Shown here: positions 40,515 to 54,373 of the stretch, piece after piece
Position numbering within the stretch: the first letter of the stretch is position 1
Layout: each line of letters begins with the position of its first letter
Source of the DNA: Brevipalpus yothersi
Lineage: Eukaryota; Arthropoda; Arachnida; Trombidiformes; Tenuipalpidae
Assembly (NCBI GenBank): GCA_003956705.1
Contig: QZCP01000334.1
Location: 232,683-296,682 of the forward strand
Direction of reading: 5' to 3'
Length of the DNA: 64,000 nucleotides
The notes under the pieces: generated by a model
Told to the model about the DNA's origin: nothing
Database searches by the model: none
The model's input: the letters and a program-made list of their open reading frames with translations, nothing else
Position numbers and translations under genes: made by a program

Positions 40515-41404
40515 TCTCTCTGAAATTGGTTTTGTCAGTGGTTAACTTTCTCATTTTTGGGAGTTTTTGCCCGTTTTGCTGGTCACTTATCATTTTGGTC
40601 GATGCCGGGCCAAGCTGTGATGAAGATGCTCGTTTAACCGAAATAGTTTTTGGGCAAAAATAGTTCTAGGAAAAATTTTGATGGCTAAATAGTGGTGGAT
40701 GTCGAAAGATAGATATTTGACTAGCCTTTTTCCGTGAAAATACTTTCCTCCTCACTCTCAGGCCACTTTCTGAAAGAGTGCAAACCCATTTTTTCCTAGC
40801 AAGGAGAAGAAATAGTTTGTGTGATGTTCACTTCGGAAAAGAAGCAGAAAGACTTTAAAACGGACGCAAAAACGATTCGGATGAAGTGAAAATGGGAGGA
40901 AAAAAAGATGAAATAGCCCAAATGATATACGCAAGAGTAGAGTAAAATCAACATTAACGATCTGACAACACAGTAGAGAGTAGCAGTCCGATCATTCTTT
41001 CAGGCCATTTAGAACTCGCCAACTACCACTACGAGCACTCGGTGGTTTTCGTGGAGGATTGCCTTTTCGAATGGTACCATTTTTTTTATTACATGATGAG
41101 AAAACGTTTCGGCTCGATGAGAGGCCAAGAAGAAGTGGCTTCAAATAGAGAGAGAGAGAGAAGCGGACTGATTTGGCCTAAAGAATCGATACCAACTATG
41201 ACTCGGTGGTACTTGTCTGTACATGAAAAGTTTTTCACTTTTTTCTTCCATGTGACCCTTCAACTATGGCCTGGAAGGGAGAAAAAAAGAGAAGTTGGAT
41301 GGATGATGAATGGTGATGATGTCGGCAAGCTGCACACTGTGGTGATGAGGCAGGAGAGAAGAATTGCCAAAATAATAATAACGATTGTCGAATGGACACA
41401 CATT

Positions 41405-41472
<68 letters not shown>
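41405..41472. repeat. (GA)n microsatellite
   Basis: A GA run with one early GAAA interruption. Confidence 0.95.
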
Positions 41473-41478
<6 letters not shown>

Positions 41479-42184
41479 ATCATGAGAGCTGTACTTGTTC
41501 AATAGAATTTGTGGGCTGAGAATTGTTGAATAATCATAGTATATACATAAATAGAATGAATGTGAATCGAGCATTCATTGAGCAATGAAAATATTTGTCC
41601 AATAAATCTATTGTTTGAATCCGATTGTTGCCACAAGTTTTCTCGAATTAAGGAGAAGAGAGAGAGAATTTAATTTACCGATCTACTCTCTCTTCATCAA
41701 TTGAAATATAGATATGTAGAGCCACCCATTGGAAACCCACAGGCACATGGCACTCTGTGGAGGTCCTCTTGAGTTGAGTATTTTCCCAATAAGCCACCCA
41801 TCAACACTTGGATTATTATTATTATTTTTTCCATTTTTCAAACTGTACTCTCTCTACAAACTATGATCAATGAGAGAAGTTCGTCGAAAAAAACTGCTAG
41901 TTCTAGTACAGAGTACTTGAGCTCTTCACTTCTTCTGTCCCATTTGAGAGAGAGAGAGAGAGACCCACTTCTATGTGACCTTAAATTGAATCTTTTTCGA
42001 GAATTCATATATGTACCGTTAGTTGAAATAAATTTGAATGTGGCCCGTTTCAGTTGAAATGTTCGAAACTGTATGCATTTCTATTCACCATCACTGAGTT
42101 GCTCTGATTTTTCATTCATACTACTCAACAATAGGTCCGATCAAAATGATGAATAGTGGGCCGTTATTTTAGAATAAGAGTGGA

Positions 42185-42186
<2 letters not shown>

Positions 42187-42231
<45 letters not shown>
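42187..42231. repeat. (GA)n microsatellite
   Basis: A GA run ending in GAAAGAGAGG. Confidence 0.95.
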
Positions 42232-43479
42232 GAAAAAAGAATAAGAAGGATAGTTGATGGAAAGAATAAGAATCCATTGAAATTGATATGGAAACGTGTG
42301 AGCATACATATATATCACGCAATTGAATTTGTATTCAATTGAAATTTTTGTGTGGTGACTACAAGTGCTTCTGGGCGAAAATAATAGCTGGAGCGTGGAT
42401 TCATATTCAAATTAGTGGATAAATTTGAGTGAATGAAGTGAAACAGGAAGAGCCAAGAATGATGAGAGAACGTATATGGAGGAATAACGGGAAATCTAGT
42501 GGTACAGAGAATACAAGGGTACGTGATTGAAGCTTCAGAAAAATTTGCTTCCTTAGAAGAGAGAGAAAGAGAGGGGAGAAGAAAATATCATGTAATATTG
42601 TTGAAAATTGACATTGAAAATGTAGTGAACCAGATGAACTTGCATATAAAATCAAATTTCCACTCATTCATTCAAGTTAAATATTCAATTTAAATGAATG
42701 AATGGATGAATTGGAAAGATGACTGTGACTATGGATACTGGAAGACGGTAAAAGATGAGGAACAAGGAGAAGAATTTTTCTCCCCTCATCACTGAATTCT
42801 AAGGATGCTGACAGAAGATGAGTCAGCATCATCATCGTATTTCTTTCACAATATCAATTGCCTTCTCACATGTTGAGAGAGTAACTTAATCATCAAATAA
42901 CTTAAGCTATGGTGTAAGAAAATCCTGGAAAAAGATGTCCACGAATTGGGATCCAAAAATTCTGTATACTGCCATCTTATATTTATATATAAATGAAATA
43001 TCAAATTTTATCCCATGAGGAAGAGAGCGAGAGAGATGATGAATTTTAACGAGCATCAATTTGTCTTCTTTTCATGTCATTTTGACTTGATGACAACATT
43101 CGGTGGAGAGAAACGAATATGGTTCAAGGGAAAAATTCTAGGAGAAAAGAAAAAGAAGAGAAAAAGAAGAGAAAAAAGCTCAATTCTGTCACTTTGGATG
43201 GCTTCAACAGAGAAACAGAAGATGAGCAAAAGTATATCCGAAAAAAACGAAGGCTTTACCACTTCTGGGAAGATGTTCTTGTCGTTCACTTCATTGAAGA
43301 AGAGATCCAAAAGTTGCTGCTAGAAAGTGAAGAAAAATACTGTTATACACATATACTCAGCATTTTGGCTTGGAGAGATTCTCCTGGATTCCCGATGGAT
43401 AGAGATCTTCATTTCTTACTTGAGGTATTCATATCGGGTGATACACCCATTATTATGAGAAGACAGACTTGTGGCCTCA

Positions 43480-43482
<3 letters not shown>

Positions 43483-43547
<65 letters not shown>
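43483..43547. repeat. (GA)n microsatellite
   Basis: A pure GA run. Confidence 0.95.
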
Positions 43548-43549
<2 letters not shown>

Positions 43550-44994
43550 AGTAAGTCCTATTTTTTGAATATATCGAATATCTACTGAATGCTGGATGGA
43601 TTCAATTTCGATGCACACTATATGTCAATAATGTCCACCGAAATATTCGATGGACAGATGAAATGAAGGAAGAATAAGAGGAAGGGATGAAGAGTAATCC
43701 AGTGGATAAGCTAGAACTTCATTCCTTTTTTGTGTCGAACTGCACACATACACACACAGAGACACAGTTTACCCGTAAATCATCCAGTCCTAATCCACCA
43801 GAATTGTATCCAATATGATGATCATCGACCACATGAATTCTTTTCCCATCTTATGGTAGGTGTGTGGAGAGACAAAATGATCACTTTCCTCTTGAGCTAT
43901 CAATTGGGAAAGTTACTTTTTTTCCTCACCTTGGGCTAGATATTTGGAGAGAAAGTATTTTCTAGTGCTAAAGGGAATGGAAAGTATTGAAAAGTGGTGC
44001 CATTACTTTGGTAGTGACTGAGGAAGAGTATTCCAATAATTTCAGATAACTTCATGAGAAAAGTTTTAAAGTTGATGATGATGGCTGGATATAAGTCCAC
44101 GAGTTTGAAAGCTTTTCTCTATTAGAGAGCAGTATTTTGAATTCAATTTTTTTTATTGCCCAGATTGTGGAGTTGAAAGTTCTAAGAGTTTTGCTGTACC
44201 GTTAGAAAGAGATTTGAAAATTGGTCGAATTGTACAAATCATCAAACACTTGATGTGAGATCAAAACTCATGATCATGAAGAGATTTAGCAAATTTTTCG
44301 AATCTAAGAGATGCTTACAAAACAATTTGATCGGAAAAGTAGGCAATTGAGATGGTAAATTGAATGGTTCAGATAGGTTTGAGTTGTTAAAATGCTCTGA
44401 GTCTGAGTGAGAGTAGGTAACTCTAATAGAATCGATGAAAAATTTGTTCAATCCTGAGAATTTTTTGATCAATAGTACTCTGTAATGCAAAAAAAGACTC
44501 AAAATGGGCTAAAAAACGAAGAAAAAATCTCAAATCTACTGTATAACCCTTTTAATTGAATGAAAAATGAGTTTCTTATTGTCAATTGATGTTTTTATTT
44601 AGTTTATTAGATTTTTGTGGAAATTTTGCATAAAACATGAATGGAATCGTCCCACTTTTACTGGAATTGGTATTGGAATTTGAATCTGCAAATCGATGAA
44701 CAGATTGAAGCGCAAGTATTTTCTGAAAGTCTATGCTCGATTTGAACAGAAAAGTGTTTCTGATTGGATGCTCATCTGGAATAAGAGAGGCTAAATTTGC
44801 TCACGATGATGTGAGGTCTGGGTCTTAGTGAACAGTGGTCAATTGAATTTTTATCCCTTGATCTTAGATGGACAATTATCCGTGAATATCGAATACAAAG
44901 CAGTACCGTTTAGCTAAAGATCTTCACCGAGAAGAGCTCTCTATCGAAAATCTTAGAACCAAAGTAAACAAGATTCTGAGTACGTGAGTCAAAG

Positions 44995-45028
<34 letters not shown>

Positions 45029-46325
45029 GCAAATTGATTCCACTGAATGGTCAGCGAATAGGTCGGAAGTTCATCGACAAATCTGATTGAAACAAACTGT
45101 TTTATCCAGTCCCAAGGAACCTTTGACCAAGACTGCTTGATTAAGAGGATGGAATACAATGATTGAGGGTGGAGAGGGATGCTGGAGGATAGAATGTTTA
45201 GTGATATCCGAAAAGTGTGAAGAGTGGTTGGGATGCTAGACCGGAAGAAGTGAGGAGATAGAATAGAGTAGGGAAGTATAAAATCCTTTGAGAATCTGAT
45301 AGAAGCTGTGGAATAAGGTGGAGAGATGAATAAAATGGAATGAATATGTTGAAGAAAGAGAATTGAAATGTATCAGAAACAGTTGGAAAAGATGAAGAGA
45401 TGTCTGGAAGAGAGGATGGTGAAGAGAAGCAACAAAAGGATGCTCTTCGTGTGTGTACACACATTATTTTGGGACTCAGGAAGAAACTGCGAATGATAGG
45501 AAAAGGGAGTACGAGATGCTTGTTTCGCTTTTCATCTTCATCTATTTCGCATCTCTCTTCTTCTCTCTCTTTCATTCATAAGAATTGAGTCTGGATGAAG
45601 AAGGGATGCTGCGTTCTCCATCCTAAAGGAACGGAAGGCGAAGGCCAAGTTAAAATGTTTCCCGAGCGTATCAGGATGCGGAGGAGTAACGGGAGGGTTG
45701 AGTAAATCGGATAGACGGACTGATGATACAGTAAACGATTCATGCTTCTGGGATGCCAATGTGAATATTTAAGGTATAAATATATCATATAATGAAAACA
45801 TTGTAGTCAGACCGTTCAAAATTCGGTGGAATCCAAACAAAATCGGTCAAATGATGGCAACTCAAGCTGACATTTTTGGATGTGAAGAGAATTCACCTTC
45901 AATGTGAAGAGAATAGTTTTACTGGTTATTTTGGGATGAAAAATGATCATCCAAATAGGACCAGAGTAGTTTGTGTGATGATGAAAACGGACTGGTATGA
46001 AATCAGCCCATTTCAGTTGGATGGTGATGATGATTTCGCAAGTTGATTCCCATGTTGACATCTCACATATACACTCATCCAAAAGACAGTCAATGACTTT
46101 GGGAATCCCGTCAATGAGCAGTGAACTGAACTTTTCTCTCTTTCTCACTTTCTCATCAAATTCGATGGATCACCCAAGCTATATGTGCCTGTGGATTCCA
46201 TATAGTATTGGATGTTTATCGAATGATCAGGATTCCCTTGCCATCAAAGTTTCTGACTCTCACTCTGTGTTTCTTGGCTCTTGGGGAAAACTGTGTTCCA
46301 TAGAGCACCCATAGACAGTGAGACT

Positions 46326-46331
46326 GAGAGA

Positions 46332-46405
<74 letters not shown>
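46326..46405. repeat. (GA)n microsatellite, 80 nt
   Basis: A GA run with one GGG interruption near its start. Confidence 0.95.
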
Positions 46406-46408
<3 letters not shown>

Positions 46409-48741
46409 GATGTCGGTTGGACGTGAATGGTAGAGAAGAGATACATTAGTACAATAGGATTGAGAAAAACTGTTTAACCATTAGAGATTCGCTTTCATCG
46501 CATTCTAGATGGTGAAAAATTCTCTTGTGAATTCGATTCATTTCTTTCTCTCTCCATCGATTCTAACTGTTCTTTGGGTAACAGTTTGGCTCATTCATCA
46601 TTCATCTTCTTTCGATTCAGTGTGTGTGCTGGTGCTTTTTTCTCTCCTCTGTGGTATTACTCGGTGCATTTTCTATGTGATCATCTAGCATGAAATTTGG
46701 ACCTTAATTGGGTTCTGAGCTTTTTTCTTGAGTTTCGATTTGTTTTCCTCCAGTTGCTAGCAGATTTATCATTAAAAATGGATGGACCTGTGGATTTTCT
46801 TTCCAAATTGAAAACTGATCAGGTTCACATCAGTATGATTCAGATTGGCATTGAGAAGCGGATTTTTTTTGAGAGACCAAATACCATATTCAAATATGTG
46901 AGAATATTGAGATCTGATACTTCATAAGTATGTGTTTTTAATGGAATATTTCAACAAAGTATCAGACAAAATATGTATTGGTAGGATCTTTTCAGCTAGT
47001 TCCAAAATTTTGAGCTACGAAACGGCAAATCTAAATTTCTCATGTAGTTTTCCATAATCTTATCTGCTTAACTTTTTTTACCTAGACTAATCCTCCAGTA
47101 TCAGTTATCTGATTTTTGATATTATTTCGAAAATATTTCCCCACAAGTGAAGGATTGAATGTACCCTCTTAATATCAACTCTTAGTCTAGATTCTGAATA
47201 TTTTTAATCTTTATTCATTTTCATTTTTCTCCTCTATATTCTTCGCTGCCTGAGTAGTGACCGGACAGCGAGTAGAATCATTTCAACTGATAAAATTGAA
47301 TACCTTTCAAAGCGGTTTGGTGTGATAATTTTCAGGATCAAATCAAATGCCCTGCCTAATGTAATCATGGCAAAGTAAGCAAACTGATCCTTGCATGCTG
47401 AAGTACACACAATTTATAAACACAGATACAGAGGAAAGAGAAACTTTTATTTTATTCTCAGATAGTGTGCAAAGAATCGCTGAATGTGTGTGTGTACACA
47501 TCAAATTACTTATTCGATTAACAATAAAATCATCCGAAACAATTGTTACATTCATCAACGCATTCAACCGCGAATATAATCTGATACAATTGTGCCACTT
47601 GTTTCATGAACCACACAGTTTTTCATGTAGCATTCCTCTCTATCTGACTTTCATTCAGTATCAGTCAATCTTGTAATTTTATTGAGTCCATCTCGAACTA
47701 GGTTCCTTGATCTTGCCTCAGTTTTAATACAATCAGGTGATCACATCATCAATGAAGATGAGAGGCGCTCCTAGTTCAATGAAGTTGATGGCTAATCGAG
47801 TGAATGGTGTTAGTATTCTTATTGTGTGTCCATTGAGTAAACTTCTTGTTCTTGCCTACTATTGCTATATCCATGAGTGGAAAGAATAGCTACTAGAGTA
47901 AGTTCAAATTTCAATGGAAACAGTAAATTGAGCACTTGGGATGGAGAATCGAAAATGTGTATGTGTATGTAGACAAGCAGTGTGATGACTGGTTACATGA
48001 TCAGCATCATCTGGAATACCATTGATTATGAAGGCACACAAACCTATCATCAAGTATGACATGGTAAATTATTATTCTCATCGTTTTTCGAGGAATGTTC
48101 CGGTCAGAAGAGAGAGAAAAATAGATGGAAAGCTTTCTAGGAGTGTTTGAATAACTCACATGTATGCTAATGGAATATCATGAGAATTTGATAACCTTCC
48201 ATCTCTCCTCTCTAATCAATCGATGTAACACTGGTATTGGAAATCTCGATATTGTGATAAAAGAAATCAGCTTCCCTTCACAGTCTTTTCTTTGCTCTGG
48301 CTTTTCTTAACTTCTACTCAATTCAGCCCAAGGGAAGTAAAAGATGCTGTAAGAGAAAATATTGCTGTTCCTAGAATTCATTGGTACATGAAGGAAAGGT
48401 TAGAATGAATACTTTTCCCAGGTAGGGGTGAGAAAAAAGCAATAAACTCGCGATTAAACAGCCAAAAAATTAGCATCTAAGGTGCATCCTCAAAGCATAC
48501 CATTTCAATGTGTATGCAAATCTGTGGCCTATTTTCTGAGATTAATTGTCTGAATTCCTAGATATTTTTGACTTTTCTAGGACCAGGGCAGAGAAAGAGA
48601 GAGAGAGAGAGAGGGGGAAATCCATCTTCATATTCCAACAATTGCCAACGAACTATTGATTGGAGACTTGATTGCTGGGTTAGATCAAATGAATACAGTT
48701 GCTCTTGATGAGCAGAGACTCTGATTTGATTGAGAATATTT

Positions 48742-48987
48742 TTGAATCACAAAATTCATCAAAAGAAAATCAAGTACATTATTGCTGCAATCATCGGGAT
48801 CAATTTTTGTTGGCTATTCAAATTACCATGTGAACATGTCGAAATCTTCAACTTGAAAATGCTCAATACACTGCCTAGAAATCTTTTGGGATCATGTCAA
48901 ATTAACATGTCATCAGTAGAAAAGAAAAAAATAGTAACCAATTACTTTCATGCTTCTGTCGAGAGGCGAATAAGAATAGAAACTATC
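48742..48987 (+). CDS. Coding-like tract with a possible signal anchor
   Basis: This open frame reads HQKKIKYIIAAIIGINFCWLF, a basic stretch followed by a hydrophobic span as in type II membrane proteins. It then continues with PCEHVEIFNLKMLNTLPRN and GSCQINMSSVEKKKI to a stop at 48988. There is no ATG near the start, so it would have to be an internal exon or a fragment; a possible donor GTAACC follows KKKI. I do not recognise the protein. It is the first of several plus-strand coding-like tracts up to 57.2 kb. Confidence 0.2.
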
Positions 48988-49115
48988 TGAGAGTTTCTCT
49001 ATTGAATGCAAACTATCTGAAAAAATATACATATACACACAAATAGAATGTTCCACAAAAGCTGACTTGTAGTGATGAAAAGGAGAGATCCAAGAGAAAC
49101 AATTCAATCTCTTCA

Positions 49116-49141
49116 TGTGTGTGTGTGTGTGTGTGTGTGTG
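49116..49141. repeat. (GT)n microsatellite
   Basis: A pure GT run of 26 nt. Confidence 0.9.
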
Positions 49142-50005
49142 CATATAAATAAAGTGAATTTGATGAGGGAATAGAATAATCAATGAGAAATAATTTCCAG
49201 CTCAACCATTTCCCATGATACTTTGATGTTTTGTCTCTGATGCAGATTGTGTAATGCCTACTAATGTCATGATTTGCTGTGATTCATGCTCTGGAGCTGT
49301 TTAGTTTCACTTAACCCAATCTTTAGGACTATTGTTGGAACTGATTTTTAAGCTCAGTCATATGGGACCAAGAGAGAGAGAGAGAGAAAGAAATTCCTCT
49401 CCATTCCCCATCATGAATGGAATGCATGTTGCATGTGTGTGTGGGTATGTTCGTACATTCCTGATGATGATACTTTGAATATGTGGTTAAAATTATATTC
49501 ACACACTTTGTGACATCAGATTGATATATATTCACAAGTGTTGCAAAGTTTGTCACCAAGTGTCAAGGACCACCATCACAGTGAACTTGGATGAATATTT
49601 TATTTTTCAGCCAAAGGCAAGCCTGGTGATGATCACAAAGGCAGGATATTTTCATCATTTGGAATTTCATTATGATCCGTTGACATGAATCTTTGATGAT
49701 AGGTGCAAAAGTGGCCATAGATTGTGTGTTAGTTTGGGGATAGAAAAAAGGTATTGCACACTGAATGGAAGTGATCTCGAGAGTTCGATGCCATATGAGA
49801 GAGAAATATGTGTATATTCTGAAAGGAATATTTGAATAATACAACTGGTCGAGTGGATCATCATCATGATAATAGTGGTTTTGGTTTGCATGCTTGAAAC
49901 AAATCATCATCATGAGGGTGATAGTCTAATCTTTATTTGTTCACTCTCAATCGTTTATCATATCGAAATTGTTCTAACTGTCTTCTCTCACTATTTTATA
50001 CCGTT

Positions 50006-50008
<3 letters not shown>

Positions 50009-50061
<53 letters not shown>
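50009..50061. repeat. (CT)n microsatellite
   Basis: A pure CT run. Confidence 0.95.
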
Positions 50062-50065
<4 letters not shown>

Positions 50066-50861
50066 ACTCTCTTTCTTTTTCTCTCCCCCCCTTTACACTC
50101 AGTATATAGCCTTACAAATAAGTTATTCTTATTTGAGATGCATAAATTGATGACATCTACTGATCATAGTGAAGAATATGATTATTTTTCGTGTGCATGA
50201 ATCTGGTCTCTATCTTTGATCATTAAGTTTATCCGATAGAATATGAATGACACCAGGTCATCGACCACAGTAGTATTTTCCCCCCAAAACAATATTTGAG
50301 GAGCGGGAAAACATTTCCTCCACTGATTTGAGAATTCTGAGTTACGATGATGTGAATTATTATGACGCGAGAATTCATTTTGATGGAAAAAAATATGCAC
50401 AATTCAATTTATTCTCAGAAGTAGTCAAGCGAATGTTTTTATTGACCAGCAAGTGCTTATAAGAAAAAATTCAACTTGAATGCATTAATTTTAAACACAT
50501 TCGACTAATGGAGTTGTTGGTATTTGATCTTTTGACATTTTGAGTGGAAGAGAAAATCTGAATTATAGCCCAGGCAATCGATTAGCCATTGAGAAGGGAT
50601 GAGAAGAGGGGGTCATTATGACTGTCTTTTAGGATGAAAATCTTGAGTAAACACCGTTATTCCGTCTCATATACAAGGAAAAGATTCAGTATAAAAGATA
50701 TATCTAATGAATTTGATGTGGAAAAGAGGTAAGAAGACGAGTAAACTTGTCATTCATTCGATAAAGTGAAAGAGATTCCCATAGGAAGAAGGTGTGATGT
50801 AAACTGTGGTGCTAATTGACAAGATGCTGAAAGATGTTGATATTCAAACAACATCTTACTG

Positions 50862-51083
50862 ATGATATTCTTAGAGAATGAAGAAAACTTTTTCAGGTCA
50901 AAAGTTAAGTGTAGTCATAAGAAAAATACATCTGTGAACACATATAAAGCATGGATATGTCTGTTGAGAAAGCTCATATTTTTTTCTATCATCCTAAGTA
51001 GAATGTTCTCTGAGCACCACAATTCTGATACTAGATTTTTCCCTCTTGGAACTATCGGGGAAGAACCTTGTAGAGAAATTGAA
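50862..51083 (+). CDS. Coding-like tract, unidentified
   Basis: This plus-strand open frame contains KVKCSHKKNTSVNTYKAWIC, then LLRKLIFFSIILSRMF (hydrophobic) and TRFFPLGTIGEEPCREIE, and ends at a stop. Codon use is varied and not simple-sequence derived, unlike most open frames in the window. No family is recognised and no start codon is convincing. It may be an exon or a pseudogene fragment of the same unit as the neighbouring tracts. Confidence 0.15.
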
Positions 51084-51371
51084 TAGCAATTTTCTAGGCC
51101 TCTCCCTACTTTTACCCAGGAAATGTTGAAAAAAATTGGAGGAATTCAGCAAAGTTTCAGTATAAGATCATCAATATGTACATGCATGCTCACCAGTACC
51201 ATGAGTAAGGCTGAGAATGCGGAAAAGTCACCCAATACACAATGACTAAACATGATGGTATAGATCGAAGGCGATCGAATGTACGGTTTATCTGATTCTA
51301 ATTCATTCTCTTTCTCTCTATTCAACGTTCCTTTCAATTGTATTTTTATGCTCTTCTTGGTGAACAGAAAT

Positions 51372-51372
<1 letters not shown>

Positions 51373-51428
<56 letters not shown>
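51373..51428. repeat. (CT)n microsatellite
   Basis: A pure CT run. Confidence 0.95.
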
Positions 51429-51430
<2 letters not shown>

Positions 51431-52764
51431 ACAATTGATCAGAATTCAAGACTTGAATTCGAATGATCACTTCGGTTCACTAAACTCTATGCTCTTTTGG
51501 CCCTTCCGATTCTCCCATTCAAGTATGTATGTGTATTGCTCAGATGATTTGCATTTTGTTCAACTGTTCTCTCTTTTTCCCTTTTTATTCTTCGAATCTG
51601 CATTCCAGAGACAATATTCAAGCGAAGCACTGACCTGAAGATTCCTTAGACCACAATTTCATACTTTGGTACCAATTTTTATTTGCTCACTCTGATAATG
51701 GAAATATCTTTTTCAGAAAAAAACTTCCCTGTTAAACCTATTGGTAAGATATTTTAGTGTTCTAGCTTTTCGTGAACGTTAGAAAAAAATTTCCCAGCGA
51801 GCAGGTCTCATGATGTATGTTTTAAATCTTGAGTCCCACTAGATAAGCAATTGTGTTACTCTATCCATTGGAGAAGATTTTCTTCATAAACATTCGATTG
51901 AAATTTTTCTATTCCCTAAGATAATATCAAGAACAATTGATACACAGGAAGGAGAGGTTCGAAGAACATCGCCAAGCAGGAGCGGATTTTGGAAAATTTC
52001 TTCTCGCCTTTTTCCAATGCATGCACAGGTTTTTTGTTCTAATTATCTAAGTCAATCTTCGAATTTTGACCATAGGATTATGATCTGAGAACTCACATTT
52101 TATTCCTTCTTCGAATACCCACAACGCCATCCATCGAGTTCAGAACAAATCTGAGAGTTGAGAGGAGCAGCCACTAGATGACGGCCAAGGTTCTCATCTG
52201 AAAAATGATCGGAATGTACGAAAAGTTCGAAATTTGGGATCAGATTGATGAAATACGCACTTGACTATGAAGAGTCTCTAGATATATCAATTTGATTCTG
52301 TCCGAAGTGACATTTCCTGATATTCGAGGGCAAATCAGATCTTGATGACCTTTACAATTTTCTCAGATGATTTGCTCTTCGAATTTAATTAGGAACACAA
52401 GGAAGTGAGCCCACTCTTGTGGATGCACAAAACTTCTCAAAATTAACTGCAAACTCTTATTATCATCAAAAAATTTCGTTTGTAGCTCGAGTTAAGCCTA
52501 AGAATCACCTAAAATCACTAATTTTATTAATAACTTTATTTTCATCCATTTATACTTCTTCTACATCTCATTTTTTAATCAGCTTGATTCTAAAGAAATT
52601 CTTGATGAATCTTAGCTAAAGTGACAGCTATAATGAGATTCTCTCTTGTCTTTCTTTCTTTCCAAAAATACACATAACACACACTGATTCTTAAGGGAAA
52701 AGTTTTCCATCGGCAAAAGGTCAAACTACTAAGCTGAAAATTCTTCTCCATCTAAGCCACATTT

Positions 52765-52971
52765 TTGCAAATATTTTCATTTATAACTGTAAAAGTAGAA
52801 AAAGTTCCAAAAAACACACGAACAACAACATCAACATCAACAACAGAAACAACGAAAACAGCCATAAATGTTATTCGTATCAAAAACTGTCAACATTGTA
52901 ACTTGGTCAACTCTTTAGCGAATAGAGTAAAATGGAAAGCTCATGACAATAAATGGACTACTTTTCTGATT
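52765..52971 (+). CDS. Exon-like tract, Thr-rich then basic, with a strong donor
   Basis: This open frame contains a Thr/Ser-rich linker (TRTTTSTSTTETTKTAINV) followed by RIKNCQHCNLVNSLANRVKW and HDNKWTTFLI. It ends exactly at a consensus GTAAGT donor in phase 0 (GT at 52972-52973). A CxxC pair is visible (NCQHCN). The 5' boundary is uncertain. The next tract (53344) has a phase 0 acceptor, so the two join in frame. Unidentified; inferred exon of an unknown gene. Confidence 0.3.
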
Positions 52972-53343
52972 GTAAGTCTTCATCTCACGTTGCGATCAGA
53001 TTGGTGATCAGTTGTAGTAGTAGTAATACTGTCTATTGTAACTATACCTGATAGGCTTAATACACATATACACACACACATATATCCAGTGCACACTTCA
53101 ATCATCGTCATGATTTCACTTTACTATTTACAAGCTTCCATCATGGCTAACATCCATGGCAATCAAATTTCTCATATTGAAAGGTAAAGGTTTATGGGAG
53201 GAAGGTTCTTAGTCTCTCTCTTTTTCTCTATACTCAACTTTCAGTGTGAGTGTTTGTACATCAAGTATAAATCACTTCAAACAGCTACCTCGACACTCAT
53301 AAAAACCCTTCGATCGATCTGGGTGTGAATAGAAGGTATACAG

Positions 53344-53484
53344 TCCACTTCTAGAAAAGTGGAGCAAATTTATGTAGCGAATTATATTCCGTTCTCAAAA
53401 CGAATAGTCCAAATATTGGCCATTTCTTGTTGCAAATATAACGCCAAAGTTGTTGGTGTGTTTGGACTACCTAATGAAAAATAA
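53344..53484 (+). CDS. Exon-like tract following 52765-52971
   Basis: After a TATACAG acceptor, this frame reads STSRKVEQIYVANYIPFSKR, then IVQILAISCCKYNAKVVGVF and GLPNEK, and ends in TAA. If joined to the preceding exon-like tract, the intron would be 372 nt and the frame is kept, so this would be a terminal exon. The composition looks like real protein. The product is not recognised. Confidence 0.28.
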   Translation, partial: STSRKVEQIYVANYIPFSKRIVQILAISCCKYNAKVVGVFGLPNEK

Positions 53485-54196
53485 GAATAAAAATAAAAAA
53501 AAATGTTTTTCTGGTAGATTTATTTTACTTTTTCTTATCGAGAAATACGTTAAGCTTTGGGAAGAAAAATTGTATTTTGATTGCTTTTAACAGGACCTAA
53601 AAAAATAGATTGATTCTGCTCCAATAAGTATGACCACACTTGAAAACTTGAAAGGAATCAAAATTATTCCCTAGAAAGTGTTAATTTAATAGTTTTTTTG
53701 CTCTCTCACTCCAAAATCAGTGGATTGAAAAGATTTTTCTGTTTGCTTCATTGCTTCTACATTTCTATTGGAATAATTTTTTGAACTCAATATTCCCAAC
53801 TGTCCACCGATAATCGGTATTATATGCTCCCGATATTGACCATTCGATAGTGATAGCTATGATATTGTGCCTGGAATGATCGAGCATCGCTTGTCATTTG
53901 ATTCCTTTGTATATATATGTGTTTTCTTTTTCCCATTCTATTTCTTCTCATCTTTTCGGGCGGGAAATAATGAGAAAAAAGAAGAAATAAATGCCAGAAA
54001 TCAACAGGAAATGATACAGCTTCTCAGCTCACTCCTTCAATGGGTATATATATATGTGTATACGTTGTGGGTGTATGATGTGTATGATGGCGGAAAATAA
54101 TGTATGAACTTGGGCAAAGAAAATCACCTCATCTTCCTTTGATTGTTTAGTGGCATAGCTTGATTGTCATTTACTTGAAAGAAATCATCTAACATG

Positions 54197-54199
<3 letters not shown>

Positions 54200-54260
<61 letters not shown>
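54200..54260. repeat. (GA)n microsatellite, left arm of an inverted pair
   Basis: A pure GA run of 61 nt, opposed by a CT run of 62 nt starting at 54374. Confidence 0.95.
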
Positions 54261-54263
<3 letters not shown>

Positions 54264-54371
54264 ATGATGAAAGTCATCAACCTAGAACTAGTCATTTTGC
54301 TTCTTATTCTCTTCTATACTGATCCTTTTTGCCAGTTTCACTTCTCTCACTCAGCATCTTCATCTTCCTCC

Positions 54372-54373
<2 letters not shown>
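54261..54373. other. Spacer between opposed GA and CT tracts
   Basis: This 113-nt loop separates a 61-nt GA run from a 62-nt CT run; the two runs are reverse complements and could pair into a long hairpin. Confidence 0.5.

Larger units (their letters stand above)
38788..48729. other. Intergenic or intronic repeat-rich stretch
   Basis: An AATAAA at about 39299 could serve the preceding gene. The rest is simple-sequence rich: CT around an assembly gap (40015-40511), and GA at 41405, 42187, 43483 and 46326. A more GC-rich patch near 39550-40000 gives a long frame only because it runs into the gap. The segment 45816-46314 is open on both strands with no recognisable domain. No Ig1-like Dscam exon was found here by eye. 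Confidence 0.55.

Noticed and set aside
39761..40663. 300-codon plus-strand frame
   Set aside because: Most of it is the undetermined gap plus CT repeat; the short unique part at the left has no recognisable domain and no support.
45816..46314. Overlapping open frames of about 105 codons on both strands, considered as a possible Dscam Ig1 exon
   Set aside because: The minus-strand peptide lacks the Cys-Trp-YxC Ig pattern and the FPPF-type motif expected of Ig1.
53344..53520. Minus-strand reading considered as a transposase fragment
   Set aside because: The minus-strand translation has stops and no catalytic motif; the plus-strand frame with splice sites explains the region better.
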